The notes beneath the pieces were generated by a model. The model was given only the letters and a program-made list of their open reading frames with translations, did no database searches and was not told where the DNA came from. Position numbers and translations under genes: made by a program. From positions 62,001-126,000 of the forward strand of contig NZ_JADWYO010000002.1 in the NCBI RefSeq assembly GCF_022414595.1: a stretch of 64,000 nucleotides of DNA. The letters are read 5' to 3'. Every line of letters starts with the position of its first letter. The stretch's first letter is position 1. This DNA is from Streptomyces sp. MUM 203J (GTDB lineage: Bacteria > Actinomycetota > Actinomycetes > Streptomycetales > Streptomycetaceae). Positions 1 to 8,641 of this stretch are shown piece after piece.

Positions 1-2031
1 GACCTGGAGATCACCGACCGGGACCGGCTGCTCGCCGTCACCTCGCTGTCCTTCGACATCGCGGGCCTTGAGGTGTACCTGCCGCTGCTGGCCGGGGCCG
101 AGCTGATCCTGGCGCCCGACATCGCCGTCGACGGACCGCGCCTGCGCGCGTACCTGGAGGGCAGCGGCGCCACCCTCATGCAGGCCACGCCGTCGAGCTG
201 GCGGCTGCTCGTGGAGGCCGGACTGAAGGCCGACCCGGAGCTGCGGGTGATCTCCGGCGGCGAGGCGCTGCCGGGCGACCTCGCGGCGGAGCTGACCGCA
301 CGCTTCCCGGTGGTGTGGAACGCGTACGGCCCGACCGAGACCACCATCTGGTCCTGCCTCCAGCGCGTGCTGCCCGAAGCGCCCGTCACGCTGGGCGGCC
401 CGATCGACAACACACGGGTGTACGTCCTCGATGAGGGCTACGGACTGGTGCCCGACGGCGTCCCCGGCGACCTCTACATCGCCGGCGACGGACTGGCGCG
501 CGGCTACCTCGGCCGGGCCGACCTGACCGCCGACCGCTTCCTGCCGGACCCGTTCGCCGCCCCGTCCGGCGCGCGCATGTACCGCACCGGTGACGTGGTG
601 CGCCGACTGCCGTCCGGCGAGCTGGAGTTCCTCGGCCGCTCCGACCACCAGGTCAAGGTCCGCGGCTTCCGGATCGAGCTGGGCGAGATCGAGTCCGTGC
701 TGGCCCGGCACCCCGGCGTCGGCCGGGTCGTGGTCGTCGCCCGCGAGGACCGGCCCGGTGACAAGCGGCTGGCCGCCTATCTGACTCCCGAGGGCGAGGC
801 CGCCCCGGACGCGGCCGACCTGCGCGCGGCGGTCGCCGCCGGGCTGCCGGACTACATGGTGCCGAGTGCGTTCGTGGTGCTGGACGCCTTCCCGCTCACG
901 CCGAACGGCAAGGTCGACCGCAACAGGCTGCCCGCGCCGGGCCGTGAGGAGACGAGCGCGCGGGAGTACGTGGAGCCGCGCACCGCGACCGAGCGGGCGC
1001 TCGTGGAGATCTACCGGGACGTGCTCGGGGTGGAGCGGGTCGGCGTCACCGACGCGTTCCTGGAGCTCGGCGGTAACTCGATCTCCGCGCTGCGGGTGAT
1101 CATGCGGCTGCCGGAGATCACCGACACCGAAGTGCCCGTGGCGGCCCTGTTCGAAGGCGGCACTGTCGAGCGGATCGCCCGGATCATCGACGGCGAGCAG
1201 CAGATGGACGGCGGTGTGGTGGTGCCGCTGCGCACCTCGGGCAGCAGGCCGCCGGTGTTCTTCGTCCACCCGCTCGGCGGCAGCGTGTTCAGCTATGCCG
1301 AGCTGGTCGAGGCGCTCGACCCGGAACAGCCCTTCTACGCGGTCCAGGCTCCCGAGTACGCGGGCCCGGACGTGCCGCGTCCGGGCAGCGTCGAGGAGAT
1401 CGCCGCGCTGTACCTCGCCGAGATCCGGAAGATCCAGCCCGAGGGGCCGTACTACCTCGGCGGCTGGTGCATGGGCGGCATGGTCTCGTACGAGATGGCC
1501 CGCCAGCTCCAGGCCGCGGGCGAGCAGGTCGGGATGCTGACCATCGTCAGCGCGAGCATCGACGACCCGGTGCCGCCCCGGTACGTGACCTCCGAATCCG
1601 CCGCGATCCTCGGCGCGTTCGGTCACAAGCTGCCGACCACCGAGGAGGAGCTGGAGGCGCTCGACGAGGAGAGCCGCCTCCGGCACGTCATCCGGCTCAC
1701 CCGGGGGACCGACGACGAGCGCGCCGACGCCGCAACCGTCGAGGACCTGCGGCGGCTCGTCAGGCTGTACCAGCGGCACGCCCGTGCGCTGATCACCTAC
1801 CGGGACACTCCGCGCGAGCCGTTCCGCGGTGACGTCCTGCTGATCCGCGCGGAGACCGAGCTGTTCACCGGCTGGGACTTCGGCTGGAAGCAGCGGGTGG
1901 ACGGCCGCCTGCTGATCGACGAGTCGCCCGGCAACCACTTCTCGATGCTGGAACAGCCGAACGTCCCCAAGGTCGCGTCCCGCATCGAGGCGGCCGCCGC
2001 GGGTCGCCCGAGCGGCGTCACCGCCGAGTAG
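1..2031 (+). CDS. Nonribosomal peptide synthetase, C-terminal part (A-T-TE), 5' end outside window
   Basis: Reading frame is open from base 1, so the protein is cut at its N-terminus; 676 residues remain. Adenylation-domain motifs appear in order: SFDIAGLEVYLPL (A4 region, from residue 17), NAYGPTETT (A5, residue 107), YRTGD (A7), VKVRGFRIELGE (A8, about 218) and NGKVDR (A10, catalytic Lys304). A carrier domain follows with LGGNS (phosphopantetheine Ser360), then a thioesterase (about 395-676). Hand-aligning the pocket to GrsA gives DILQIGAIWK, which resembles published glycine codes; this is tentative. The thioesterase nucleophile motif is GWCMG with Cys490 instead of the usual Ser, and GNHF supplies the catalytic His (646). 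It is the terminal module, releasing the product. An MFS exporter, MbtH and tailoring genes follow on the same strand. Confidence 0.93.
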   Translation, partial: DLEITDRDRLLAVTSLSFDIAGLEVYLPLLAGAELILAPDIAVDGPRLRAYLEGSGATLMQATPSSWRLLVEAGLKADPELRVISGGEALPGDLAAELTARFPVVWNAYGPTETTIWSCLQRVLPEAPVTLGGPIDNTRVYVLDEGYGLVPDGVPGDLYIAGDGLARGYLGRADLTADRFLPDPFAAPSGARMYRTGDVVRRLPSGELEFLGRSDHQVKVRGFRIELGEIESVLARHPGVGRVVVVAREDRPGDKRLAAYLTPEGEAAPDAADLRAAVAAGLPDYMVPSAFVVLDAFPLTPNGKVDRNRLPAPGREETSAREYVEPRTATERALVEIYRDVLGVERVGVTDAFLELGGNSISALRVIMRLPEITDTEVPVAALFEGGTVERIARIIDGEQQMDGGVVVPLRTSGSRPPVFFVHPLGGSVFSYAELVEALDPEQPFYAVQAPEYAGPDVPRPGSVEEIAALYLAEIRKIQPEGPYYLGGWCMGGMVSYEMARQLQAAGEQVGMLTIVSASIDDPVPPRYVTSESAAILGAFGHKLPTTEEELEALDEESRLRHVIRLTRGTDDERADAATVEDLRRLVRLYQRHARALITYRDTPREPFRGDVLLIRAETELFTGWDFGWKQRVDGRLLIDESPGNHFSMLEQPNVPKVASRIEAAAAGRPSGVTAE

Positions 2032-2257
2032 CGGACCCGCCTGGGGCGCCGCCCCGCGGACCGCGGCCCATGCGGTGCGGGCCCGCGGCCCGTGCGAGCC
2101 GGACGCGGTGCCCGCACACGGAGTGCGCGCCCGTTCCCCCCCCGCATGTCGCGCCCCGCGTGCAGCGCCCGCGCCCCGGGTTCCGTACCCGTCGGCCGCC
2201 GACAGCTCGGTCGGCCGGGCCCGCCCTGTCCTCCCTCTTCCCTCCCAGGAGTTCCCC

Positions 2258-3553
2258 ATGTCCACCGCCACCACCGAGACCCCGCCGGACGAGGCGCCTG
2301 CGTCGCGCCCCAGCGTGTGGCGCAACCCCGACTTCACCAAGCTCTGGATCGGTCAGACCGCCTCGCAGTTCGCGGCGCAGATCAGCGAGTTCGCGTTGCC
2401 GCTCGCGGCGGTGCTCGCGTTGTCGGCCAGCTCGGAGGAGGTCGGCCTGCTCTCGTCCGTGATCCGGCTGCCGTTCCTGCTGGTGTCGCTGTTCGCCGGT
2501 GTGCTCGTCGACCGGATGTGCCGACGCAATCTGATGTCCGCCGCCGACCTCGGGCGGGCGTTGCTGCTCGGTGCGGTTCCGCTGCTGTACTGGATGGACG
2601 CGCTCGGCATCAGCTGGCTGTATCTGCTCGGGTTCCTGGCCGGTTGCTGCACCGTGCTCTTCGACGTCGCCGCTCAGGCGTACCTGCCCCGGCTGCTCGA
2701 CCGTGAGGACCTCGCGGCGGGCAACTCCGCACTCGGCAGCGCCCAGTCCGCCGCGACCATCGGCGGCCCAGCGCTCGGCGGTGTCCTCGTGCAGTGGCTG
2801 ACGGCGCCGGTCGCCGTGCTGGCCGCCTCCGTCTCGTACCTGGTCTCGGCGGTGAACATCTGGCTGATCCGGCACCGCGAGACCGTCGAGCCCTCAGACG
2901 TAGCCGGGGCGCGGGAGACACTGCGTCAGGTCAAGGCCGGGCTCGTGCTGGTGTTCCGGAACGAGCAGCTCCGCACGATGACCGTCATGGCCTCGATCTT
3001 CAACGTCTCGTTCACCGCCTTCGAGGTCGCCTTCGTCCAGTACATGCCGCACACGCTGGGCCTGGCGCCCGGCCAGATCGGCCTGGTGATGGCCGCGCTC
3101 GGCCCCGGCTTCCTGATCGGCGCTCTGTTCGCCGGCCGACTGCCCAAGCTGTTCGGCTACGGCCGCACCATGATCCTCACCGCCTGCGTGGCCAACCTGG
3201 TCATGCCGCTCATCGCCCTCGTCCACGGCAACGGCGCGCTCGCCGTCGGCTCGCTGATGGTGATCAACTTCCTGTTCGCCTCCTTCGGTGTGGCCAACAA
3301 CGTCACGATGCTGACAATTCGTCAGTCCATCACCCCCGACACCCTCCAGGGCCGCGTCGCCGCCACCAACCGCTTCGTGGCGATGGGCGTCGCCCCGCTG
3401 GGTGCCCTCGCGGGCGGTTTCCTCGGCTCCGCCGCCGGGCTGCGGGGCGCCGTGCTGATCACCACTCTCGGCTTCTGCCTCGCCCTGATCCCGCTGGTCA
3501 CCTCCTCGATGGTGCGCATCAAGCGCACACTCCCCGACCCGATCGCGGAGTGA
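2258..3553 (+). CDS. MFS exporter, EntS/MFS_3-like
   Basis: A 431-residue, strongly hydrophobic protein with about 12 membrane segments. The N-terminal FTKLWIGQTASQFAAQISEF stretch and the DRMCRRNLM loop between TM2 and TM3 are typical of the MFS_3 exporters that accompany siderophore and peptide synthetases. The start ATG at 2258 is preceded by AGGAG with 7 nt spacing; a longer frame upstream has no ribosome site. It lies 226 nt downstream of the NRPS and just before mbtH. The inferred role is export of the peptide made by this cluster; the substrate cannot be read from sequence. Confidence 0.88.
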   Translation: MSTATTETPPDEAPASRPSVWRNPDFTKLWIGQTASQFAAQISEFALPLAAVLALSASSEEVGLLSSVIRLPFLLVSLFAGVLVDRMCRRNLMSAADLGRALLLGAVPLLYWMDALGISWLYLLGFLAGCCTVLFDVAAQAYLPRLLDREDLAAGNSALGSAQSAATIGGPALGGVLVQWLTAPVAVLAASVSYLVSAVNIWLIRHRETVEPSDVAGARETLRQVKAGLVLVFRNEQLRTMTVMASIFNVSFTAFEVAFVQYMPHTLGLAPGQIGLVMAALGPGFLIGALFAGRLPKLFGYGRTMILTACVANLVMPLIALVHGNGALAVGSLMVINFLFASFGVANNVTMLTIRQSITPDTLQGRVAATNRFVAMGVAPLGALAGGFLGSAAGLRGAVLITTLGFCLALIPLVTSSMVRIKRTLPDPIAE

Positions 3554-3627
3554 GCGCCGTACGCGCCCCCTTCGACCCGCGTCATCCCTTCTTCGCACCG
3601 CCGACCTGCTGAAAGGCATCACCGAAC

Positions 3628-3816
3628 ATGTCCGAGCCCGAGTACCAGCCCGTCCACACCGTCGTCGTCAATGCCGAGGAGCAGTATTCGGTCTGGCCCG
3701 CCGCCTCCGCCGTGCCCGCCGGGTGGCGCGAGACCGGGCATCGCGGCACCCGTGGTGAGTGCCTCGCCCACATCGAGAGCGTGTGGACCGACCTGCGTCC
3801 GCTCAGCGTCCGCTGA
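3628..3816 (+). CDS. MbtH-like NRPS accessory protein
   Basis: A small 62-residue protein with the MbtH family pattern: [10 protein letters not shown] near residues 15-24, PAGWRETG near 31-38 and the terminal W-x-D-L-R-P motif. MbtH proteins bind adenylation domains and aid their folding or activity. It sits within the NRPS cluster between the exporter and the monooxygenase, so its likely partners are the A domain of the upstream NRPS and perhaps the stand-alone adenylation enzyme at 7106. Length matches the family (60-75 residues). Confidence 0.95.
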   Translation: MSEPEYQPVHTVVVNAEEQYSVWPAASAVPAGWRETGHRGTRGECLAHIESVWTDLRPLSVR

Positions 3817-3842
3817 CCACCCCGCGACCACGAGGCATTCCC

Positions 3843-4892
3843 ATGGAATTCAGTCTGTTCTACTTCGCCGACGGTGCCGCCCCCGGCGGCCACCGCGGCC
3901 GGTACGACCTGCTGCTGGACGGCGCCCGGTTCGCGGACACCCACGGATTCTCCGCGGTGTGGACCCCGGAACGGCACTTTCACGAGTTCGGCGGGCTCTA
4001 CCCCAACCCTTCGGTGACCGCGGCGGCCCTCGCCGCGGTCACCGAGCGGATCGGGATCCGCGCGGGAAGCGTCGTCGCCCCGCTGCACCACCCCGTACGG
4101 ATCGCGGAGGAGTGGTCCGTCGTGGACAACCTCTCCCACGGCCGGGCCGGCATCGCGCTGGCCTCCGGCTGGAACGCGGTCGACTTCGCGCTGCGCCCCG
4201 AGGGCTACGCGGGCCGCAAGGACGCCGTCGTCGAGACGGTCGAGACTGTCCGCTCGCTGTGGCGCGGCGAGCCGCTCGCCGTCACCGACGGCGCGGGCAG
4301 GCCGGCCGAGGTGAAGGTCTTCCCGCCGCCCGTCCAGCCCGAACTGCCGATCTGGGTGACCAGCGCGGGCGGGCCGCAGACCTTCGAGGCGGCCGGCCGG
4401 GCCGGTGCGGGCGTCCTGACCCACCTGCTGGGCCAGGACTTCGACGAACTCGCTGAGAAGATCGCGCGCTACCGCAGGGCGCTCGCGGAGCGCCCCGGCC
4501 ACGACGGCCGCCCGGGCCATGTCGCCCTGATGCTGCACACCTGTCTCGGTGACGACGCCGCCGAGGTGCGCGAGACGGTGCGGGAGCCGTTCACCGCCTA
4601 CCTGAAGAGTTCGTTCCGGCTGATCGCCCGCTCCGCGACGAGCATTCTCCAGGGCTTCGACGTCGACAAGCTCCGCGAGTCGGACATCGACTTCCTGGTA
4701 CGCCGCTCCTTCGACACCTACTACCACTCCAGCGGCCTGTTCGGCACAGTCGAGCAGGCGACCGCGGTGGTGGAGCGGGCCAGGGCCGCGGGTGTGGACG
4801 AGCTGGCCTGTCTGATCGACTTCGGCATCCCGGACGAACGGGTGCTCAGCGGACTGGAGACGCTGGACGAACTGCGGCAGTCGGTGCGATGA
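3843..4892 (+). CDS. Luciferase-like FMN-dependent monooxygenase, natural-product (MupA-like) subfamily
   Basis: A 349-residue TIM-barrel protein of the bacterial luciferase family. The N-terminal MEFSLFYFA strand, the GFSAVWTPERHFHEFGGLYP segment (residues 39-58) and the LSHGRAGIALASGWN segment are hallmarks of the luciferase-like subfamily found inside or beside NRPS/PKS genes. It would use reduced FMN supplied by the flavin reductase encoded next, whose start overlaps this stop (ATGA). The reaction is probably hydroxylation or oxidative tailoring of an enzyme-bound or free amino acid; the substrate is not evident. Start ATG 3843 has GAGG about 8 nt upstream. Confidence 0.88.
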   Translation: MEFSLFYFADGAAPGGHRGRYDLLLDGARFADTHGFSAVWTPERHFHEFGGLYPNPSVTAAALAAVTERIGIRAGSVVAPLHHPVRIAEEWSVVDNLSHGRAGIALASGWNAVDFALRPEGYAGRKDAVVETVETVRSLWRGEPLAVTDGAGRPAEVKVFPPPVQPELPIWVTSAGGPQTFEAAGRAGAGVLTHLLGQDFDELAEKIARYRRALAERPGHDGRPGHVALMLHTCLGDDAAEVRETVREPFTAYLKSSFRLIARSATSILQGFDVDKLRESDIDFLVRRSFDTYYHSSGLFGTVEQATAVVERARAAGVDELACLIDFGIPDERVLSGLETLDELRQSVR

Positions 4893-5410
4893 CCGGCACC
4901 GACTCCGACGCCCGGCTCTTCAGGCGGGTGGCCGGGCGCTTCGCCACCGGCGTCACCGTCGTGACCACCCAGGCGGATGACGGCCCGTTCGGCATGACCG
5001 CCAACTCCTTCACCACTGTCTCCCTCGACCCCCGGCTCGTCCTGGTCTGCGTCGGCGAGCGGGCCCGCATCCGCGAGCACCTCGTCACGACCGGCGCCTT
5101 CGCCCTTACCGTCCTCGGCGCCGCCCAGCAGGCCACCGCCCGCCGGTTCGCGGACCCCGCCCGGCCCCCGGGTGCCGCAGGCTTCGCCGACGACGCATGG
5201 GCCCCGGGTCCTGCGACCGGCAACCCGGTGCTGCTGGACGGCACTGGATGGTTCGACTGCGCCGTCCGCGACATCCACCCCGCCGGCGACCACTCGATCG
5301 TCGTGGGCGAGGTCCAGGCCTTCAGCCTGCTCCCGGCCGAGCAGCCGCTCCTCTTCTCCGGCGGCCGGTTCCTCACCGCCGCCGCTCACACCCTGGAGGT
5401 ATCCGCATGA
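4889..5410 (+). CDS. Flavin reductase-like FMN-binding protein
   Basis: A 173-residue protein of the flavin reductase/HpaC family, with RFATGVTVVTT (about residues 14-24), GMTANSFTTVSLDP (about 33-46) and a C-terminal LLFSGGRF motif. It reduces FMN with NAD(P)H and hands it to a partner monooxygenase. Its ATG overlaps the stop of the luciferase-like enzyme, so the two form a two-component oxygenase. The next gene's ATG lies at 5407, again overlapping this gene's end by 4 nt, implying translational coupling along the operon. Confidence 0.92.
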   Translation: MTGTDSDARLFRRVAGRFATGVTVVTTQADDGPFGMTANSFTTVSLDPRLVLVCVGERARIREHLVTTGAFALTVLGAAQQATARRFADPARPPGAAGFADDAWAPGPATGNPVLLDGTGWFDCAVRDIHPAGDHSIVVGEVQAFSLLPAEQPLLFSGGRFLTAAAHTLEVSA

Positions 5411-7104
5411 CCGCCCCGCCCGCCGACGACGTGATCGCCCTCGACCCGGCCGTCTCGCGCGGTCCGGCCCCGGCCCAGACCGGTGCCCGCCGGGGCGGCA
5501 CCCTGCACATCCTGCGCGACGGCGCATACGACCACCTCGACCCCCAGCGCAGCTACACCCTGCAGGCGCTGGCCGTCGGCCACCTGCTGTTCCGCACCCT
5601 GACCATGTTCCGCGAGGACGGGAACGGTGGTCGGGTCCTGGTGGGCGACCTCGCGGAAACCCCGGGCCAGGATGTCGACGGCGACGGCCGCACCTGGGAG
5701 TTCACCCTCAAGCCGGGCATCCGCTTCGAGGACGGCCGCGAGGTCACCGCCGCCGACGTCGCCTACGGCATCGCCCGCTCCTTCGCCTCCGAGATCTCCG
5801 ACGGTCCCACACACCTGCGCAACTGGCTGAGCGAGAACGGCGACTACCCCGGCCCGTACGGGAAGGGCGAGGGCGGCCAGGGCCACACACGCGGCCGGGA
5901 CGACGGCCCGCTCGACGTCCCCGGTCTGGAGGTGCGGGACGCCCGCACCCTTGTCCTGCGCTTCCGCGACCCGCACCCCGATCTGCCGTTCGCGGTCTCC
6001 CAGCCGGTCACCGCCCCCGTGCCGAGGGACGCCGACACCCGGGCCGACTACGATCACGCGCCCGTGGCCACCGGGCCGTACCGGATCGAGCGGCACGTCC
6101 CCGGCGAGCGGCTCACGCTGGTGCGCAACCCGCACTGGGACGCCGTCACCGACCCCGTACGGCACGACCATCCGGACCGTGTGGAGATCGAGATGGGCGT
6201 GGAGGCCGCCGAGCAGGTGCGGCGGGTCAGGGCGGACCAGGGCCCGGACGCCTGCGCCGTGGCCGAGAACCAGCCGCCCGAGTCCCTCGCCGCCGAGCTG
6301 GTCGCCGACCCCTCACTGGCCGGTCGGCTGAGCCGGGACCCCACGCCGCTGGTCTGGTACCTGGCGATCAACACCGCCCGGGTCACCGACCTCGACGTCC
6401 GCCGGGCCATCGCCCACGCTCTGGACAAGACGGGCTTCCGGGACGCCATGAGCGCCGGCCAGGGCGTACCGGTCCACACCCTGCTGCCCGCCGCCACCAT
6501 CGGCCACCGCGACTACCCCGACCCGTATCCGTCCGGCGGACACGGGGATCCCCGGGCCGCCGCCGCCCTGCTCGACGGCGCCACGCCCGAACTGCGGCTG
6601 GTCAGCCGGGAGGACGCGTACTTCCTCGCCCCGGCCAAGCTGCTGGCCGGAAGCCTGGAGCGGGCCGGTCTGCGCGTCGAACTGGTCGAGATCGACCGTC
6701 CCTCGCACAACGCGGTGCTCAAGACCCAGGGCCACCCCTACGACCTCTACCTGATGTGCATGGCCTCCGACTGGCCGGGCGCGTCGAGCCTCCTCGGCAT
6801 GTTCGACGGCCGCACCATCGCCGCCACCGGGAACGACAACTTCGTCTACCTCGACGACCCCGGGATCAACGCCGAGATCGACCGCCTCAGGCGGCTGCCC
6901 GCCGCGGAGGCCGCGGACGGGTGGGCGGCGCTGGACGAGCGCCTGATGCGCGACCACGTGCCGATGGTGCCGCTCTTCTCGTACCTGCACGTCGCGCTCA
7001 ACGGGTCCCGCGTCCGAGGGGTCTTCACCTCGTCGTTCCTCGGAACGCCGGTGTACTACAACGCCTACGTCGACACCGACGCCCAGGCCGAAGGCGGCGC
7101 GTGA
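5407..7104 (+). CDS. ABC-type family 5 (peptide/nickel) substrate-binding protein without signal peptide
   Basis: A 565-residue protein matching the SBP family 5 (DppA/OppA-like) fold. The diagnostic N-terminal segment is RRGGTLHILRDGAYDHLDP, followed by LAVGHLLFRTL, TWEFTLKPGIRFEDGREVTA and, later, the DVRRAIAHALDK block. Unusually, the N-terminus (MTAPPADDVIALDPAVSR) has no hydrophobic core and no lipobox, so there is no export signal. No permease or ATPase of this transporter type is nearby. In this cluster it may therefore act as a cytosolic binding or carrier protein, or be a misannotated start; no in-frame hydrophobic stretch was seen upstream because the preceding frame belongs to the reductase gene. 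Confidence 0.85.
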   Translation: MTAPPADDVIALDPAVSRGPAPAQTGARRGGTLHILRDGAYDHLDPQRSYTLQALAVGHLLFRTLTMFREDGNGGRVLVGDLAETPGQDVDGDGRTWEFTLKPGIRFEDGREVTAADVAYGIARSFASEISDGPTHLRNWLSENGDYPGPYGKGEGGQGHTRGRDDGPLDVPGLEVRDARTLVLRFRDPHPDLPFAVSQPVTAPVPRDADTRADYDHAPVATGPYRIERHVPGERLTLVRNPHWDAVTDPVRHDHPDRVEIEMGVEAAEQVRRVRADQGPDACAVAENQPPESLAAELVADPSLAGRLSRDPTPLVWYLAINTARVTDLDVRRAIAHALDKTGFRDAMSAGQGVPVHTLLPAATIGHRDYPDPYPSGGHGDPRAAAALLDGATPELRLVSREDAYFLAPAKLLAGSLERAGLRVELVEIDRPSHNAVLKTQGHPYDLYLMCMASDWPGASSLLGMFDGRTIAATGNDNFVYLDDPGINAEIDRLRRLPAAEAADGWAALDERLMRDHVPMVPLFSYLHVALNGSRVRGVFTSSFLGTPVYYNAYVDTDAQAEGGA

Positions 7105-7105
7105 C

Positions 7106-8641
7106 ATGGTCGACCAGCCCACTCTCTACGAACGCTTCGCCGCCTCCGCCGGACGCCACCCCACGCTGACCGCCCTGGAGATCGGCGGCGACCGGCTCAG
7201 CTATGCCGAACTCGCCACACAGGCCGCGCGGATGGCGGGCCGCCTGCTCACCGCGCTCGACGGCCGGCGCCCCCGCCGGGTCGGCGTCCTCGCCAACCGC
7301 TCCGTCGCCGCGTACGCCGGATACCTGGCCGCCAACCGCCTGGGCAGCGCCGCCGTCCCCCTGAACCCGGGCTTCTCCCCGGAACGTCTGGCCGCCACGG
7401 CCGCCCTGGCCGAACTCGACGTCGTCCTGGCCGACTCCCCGACCGCCGCACTGACCGTCCCGGTGGTACGCGCCGACAGCCCGCCGGCCCCCGCCTGGGC
7501 GGACGGCGGACCGGTCCGCCTCCCGGAGCCCGAGGACATCGCGTACATCGTCTTCACCTCCGGCTCCACCGGCACCCCCAAGGGCGTCCCCGTGCTGCAC
7601 CGCAACGTGGCCGCCCTGCTGGACTACGTCGTGCCGCGCTACGAACTCGGCCCGGGCTGCCGCCTGTCCCAGACCTTCGACCTGACCTTCGACCCGACGG
7701 TCTGGGACATGTTCTCGGCCTGGTCCGCGGGCGCGACCCTTGTGGTCCCCACCCGCAGCGAGCTGGTCCGCCCGGCCCGTTTCATCGCGCGAAAGGCCAT
7801 CACCCACTGGTTCTCGGTGCCCTCGGTCATCTCGTACGCCGACCGGCTGCGCGACCTGTCGGCCCGCTGCATGCCGAGCCTGCGCTGGAGCCTGTTCGGA
7901 GGGGAGCAGCTGACGCTGGAGCAGATCCGGCTCTGGCGGGCCGCCGCGCCGCAGAGCGTGCTGGAGAACCTGTACGGGCCCACCGAGGTCACCGTCGCCT
8001 GCACCCAGTACCGGCTGCCAACCCGGCCCGAGGACTGGCCGGTCTCCTCGAACGGCACCGTGCCGATCGGCACCCCGTACCCACACCTGGACTTCCTGGT
8101 CCTGGACGAGGACGGCCTGCCCGCTCGGGAGGGCGAGCTGTGCGTACGCGGGCCACAGCGCTTCCCCGGCTATCTCAGGCCCGCCGACAATGCCGGGCGT
8201 TTTGTCCGGTTCGACGGCGCCAGGGCGGTTCTCCACGACAGCGAGCGAGTGCCGGGCCCCGACCTCTACTACCGCACCGGCGACAGGGTCGCCCGGGACG
8301 GCGACACCCTGGTCCACCTCGGCCGACTGGACCAGCAGGTCAAGATCCGCGGCCACCGGATCGAGCTGGGCGAGGTCGAGGCCGCCGTACGCGCCCTTCC
8401 CGGCATCTCCGAGGCGGTGGTTCTCGCCCTGCCCGACGGCTTCGGTGAGGTTGGCCTGGAGACCTGTTACACCGGCGAGGACCAGGACCCGGTGGCGATG
8501 CGCACCGCGCTCGGCCGCCGCCTGCCCGGCTACATGGTGCCGCGCGGCTTCACCCGCCTGGACACCCTGCCGCTCAATGCCAACGGCAAGACCGACCGCC
8601 GGGCCCTCACCGCCCGGCTCACCGAACGGAGGGCACGATGA
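7106..8641 (+). CDS. Stand-alone amino acid adenylation enzyme (AMP-dependent synthetase)
   Basis: A 511-residue ANL-superfamily ligase with no attached carrier domain. Motifs: YIVFTSGSTGTPKGVP (A3, about residues 149-164), FDPTVWDMF (A4), NLYGPTEVT (A5), YYRTGDRVARDG (A7), QVKIRGHRIELGE (A8) and NANGKTDRR (A10). A hand-read pocket code is approximately DPWFLGLVAK, which I cannot match to a known substrate. It activates a carboxylate as acyl-AMP, either for loading a carrier protein in trans or for direct ligation. It begins 1 nt after the binding-protein gene and its stop overlaps the ATP-grasp gene (ATGA). Confidence 0.92.
   Translation: MVDQPTLYERFAASAGRHPTLTALEIGGDRLSYAELATQAARMAGRLLTALDGRRPRRVGVLANRSVAAYAGYLAANRLGSAAVPLNPGFSPERLAATAALAELDVVLADSPTAALTVPVVRADSPPAPAWADGGPVRLPEPEDIAYIVFTSGSTGTPKGVPVLHRNVAALLDYVVPRYELGPGCRLSQTFDLTFDPTVWDMFSAWSAGATLVVPTRSELVRPARFIARKAITHWFSVPSVISYADRLRDLSARCMPSLRWSLFGGEQLTLEQIRLWRAAAPQSVLENLYGPTEVTVACTQYRLPTRPEDWPVSSNGTVPIGTPYPHLDFLVLDEDGLPAREGELCVRGPQRFPGYLRPADNAGRFVRFDGARAVLHDSERVPGPDLYYRTGDRVARDGDTLVHLGRLDQQVKIRGHRIELGEVEAAVRALPGISEAVVLALPDGFGEVGLETCYTGEDQDPVAMRTALGRRLPGYMVPRGFTRLDTLPLNANGKTDRRALTARLTERRAR

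Noticed and set aside
5386..6171. Long minus-strand open frames through the binding-protein gene
   Set aside because: They are antisense shadows produced by high-GC codon bias; composition and lack of motifs do not support a gene.
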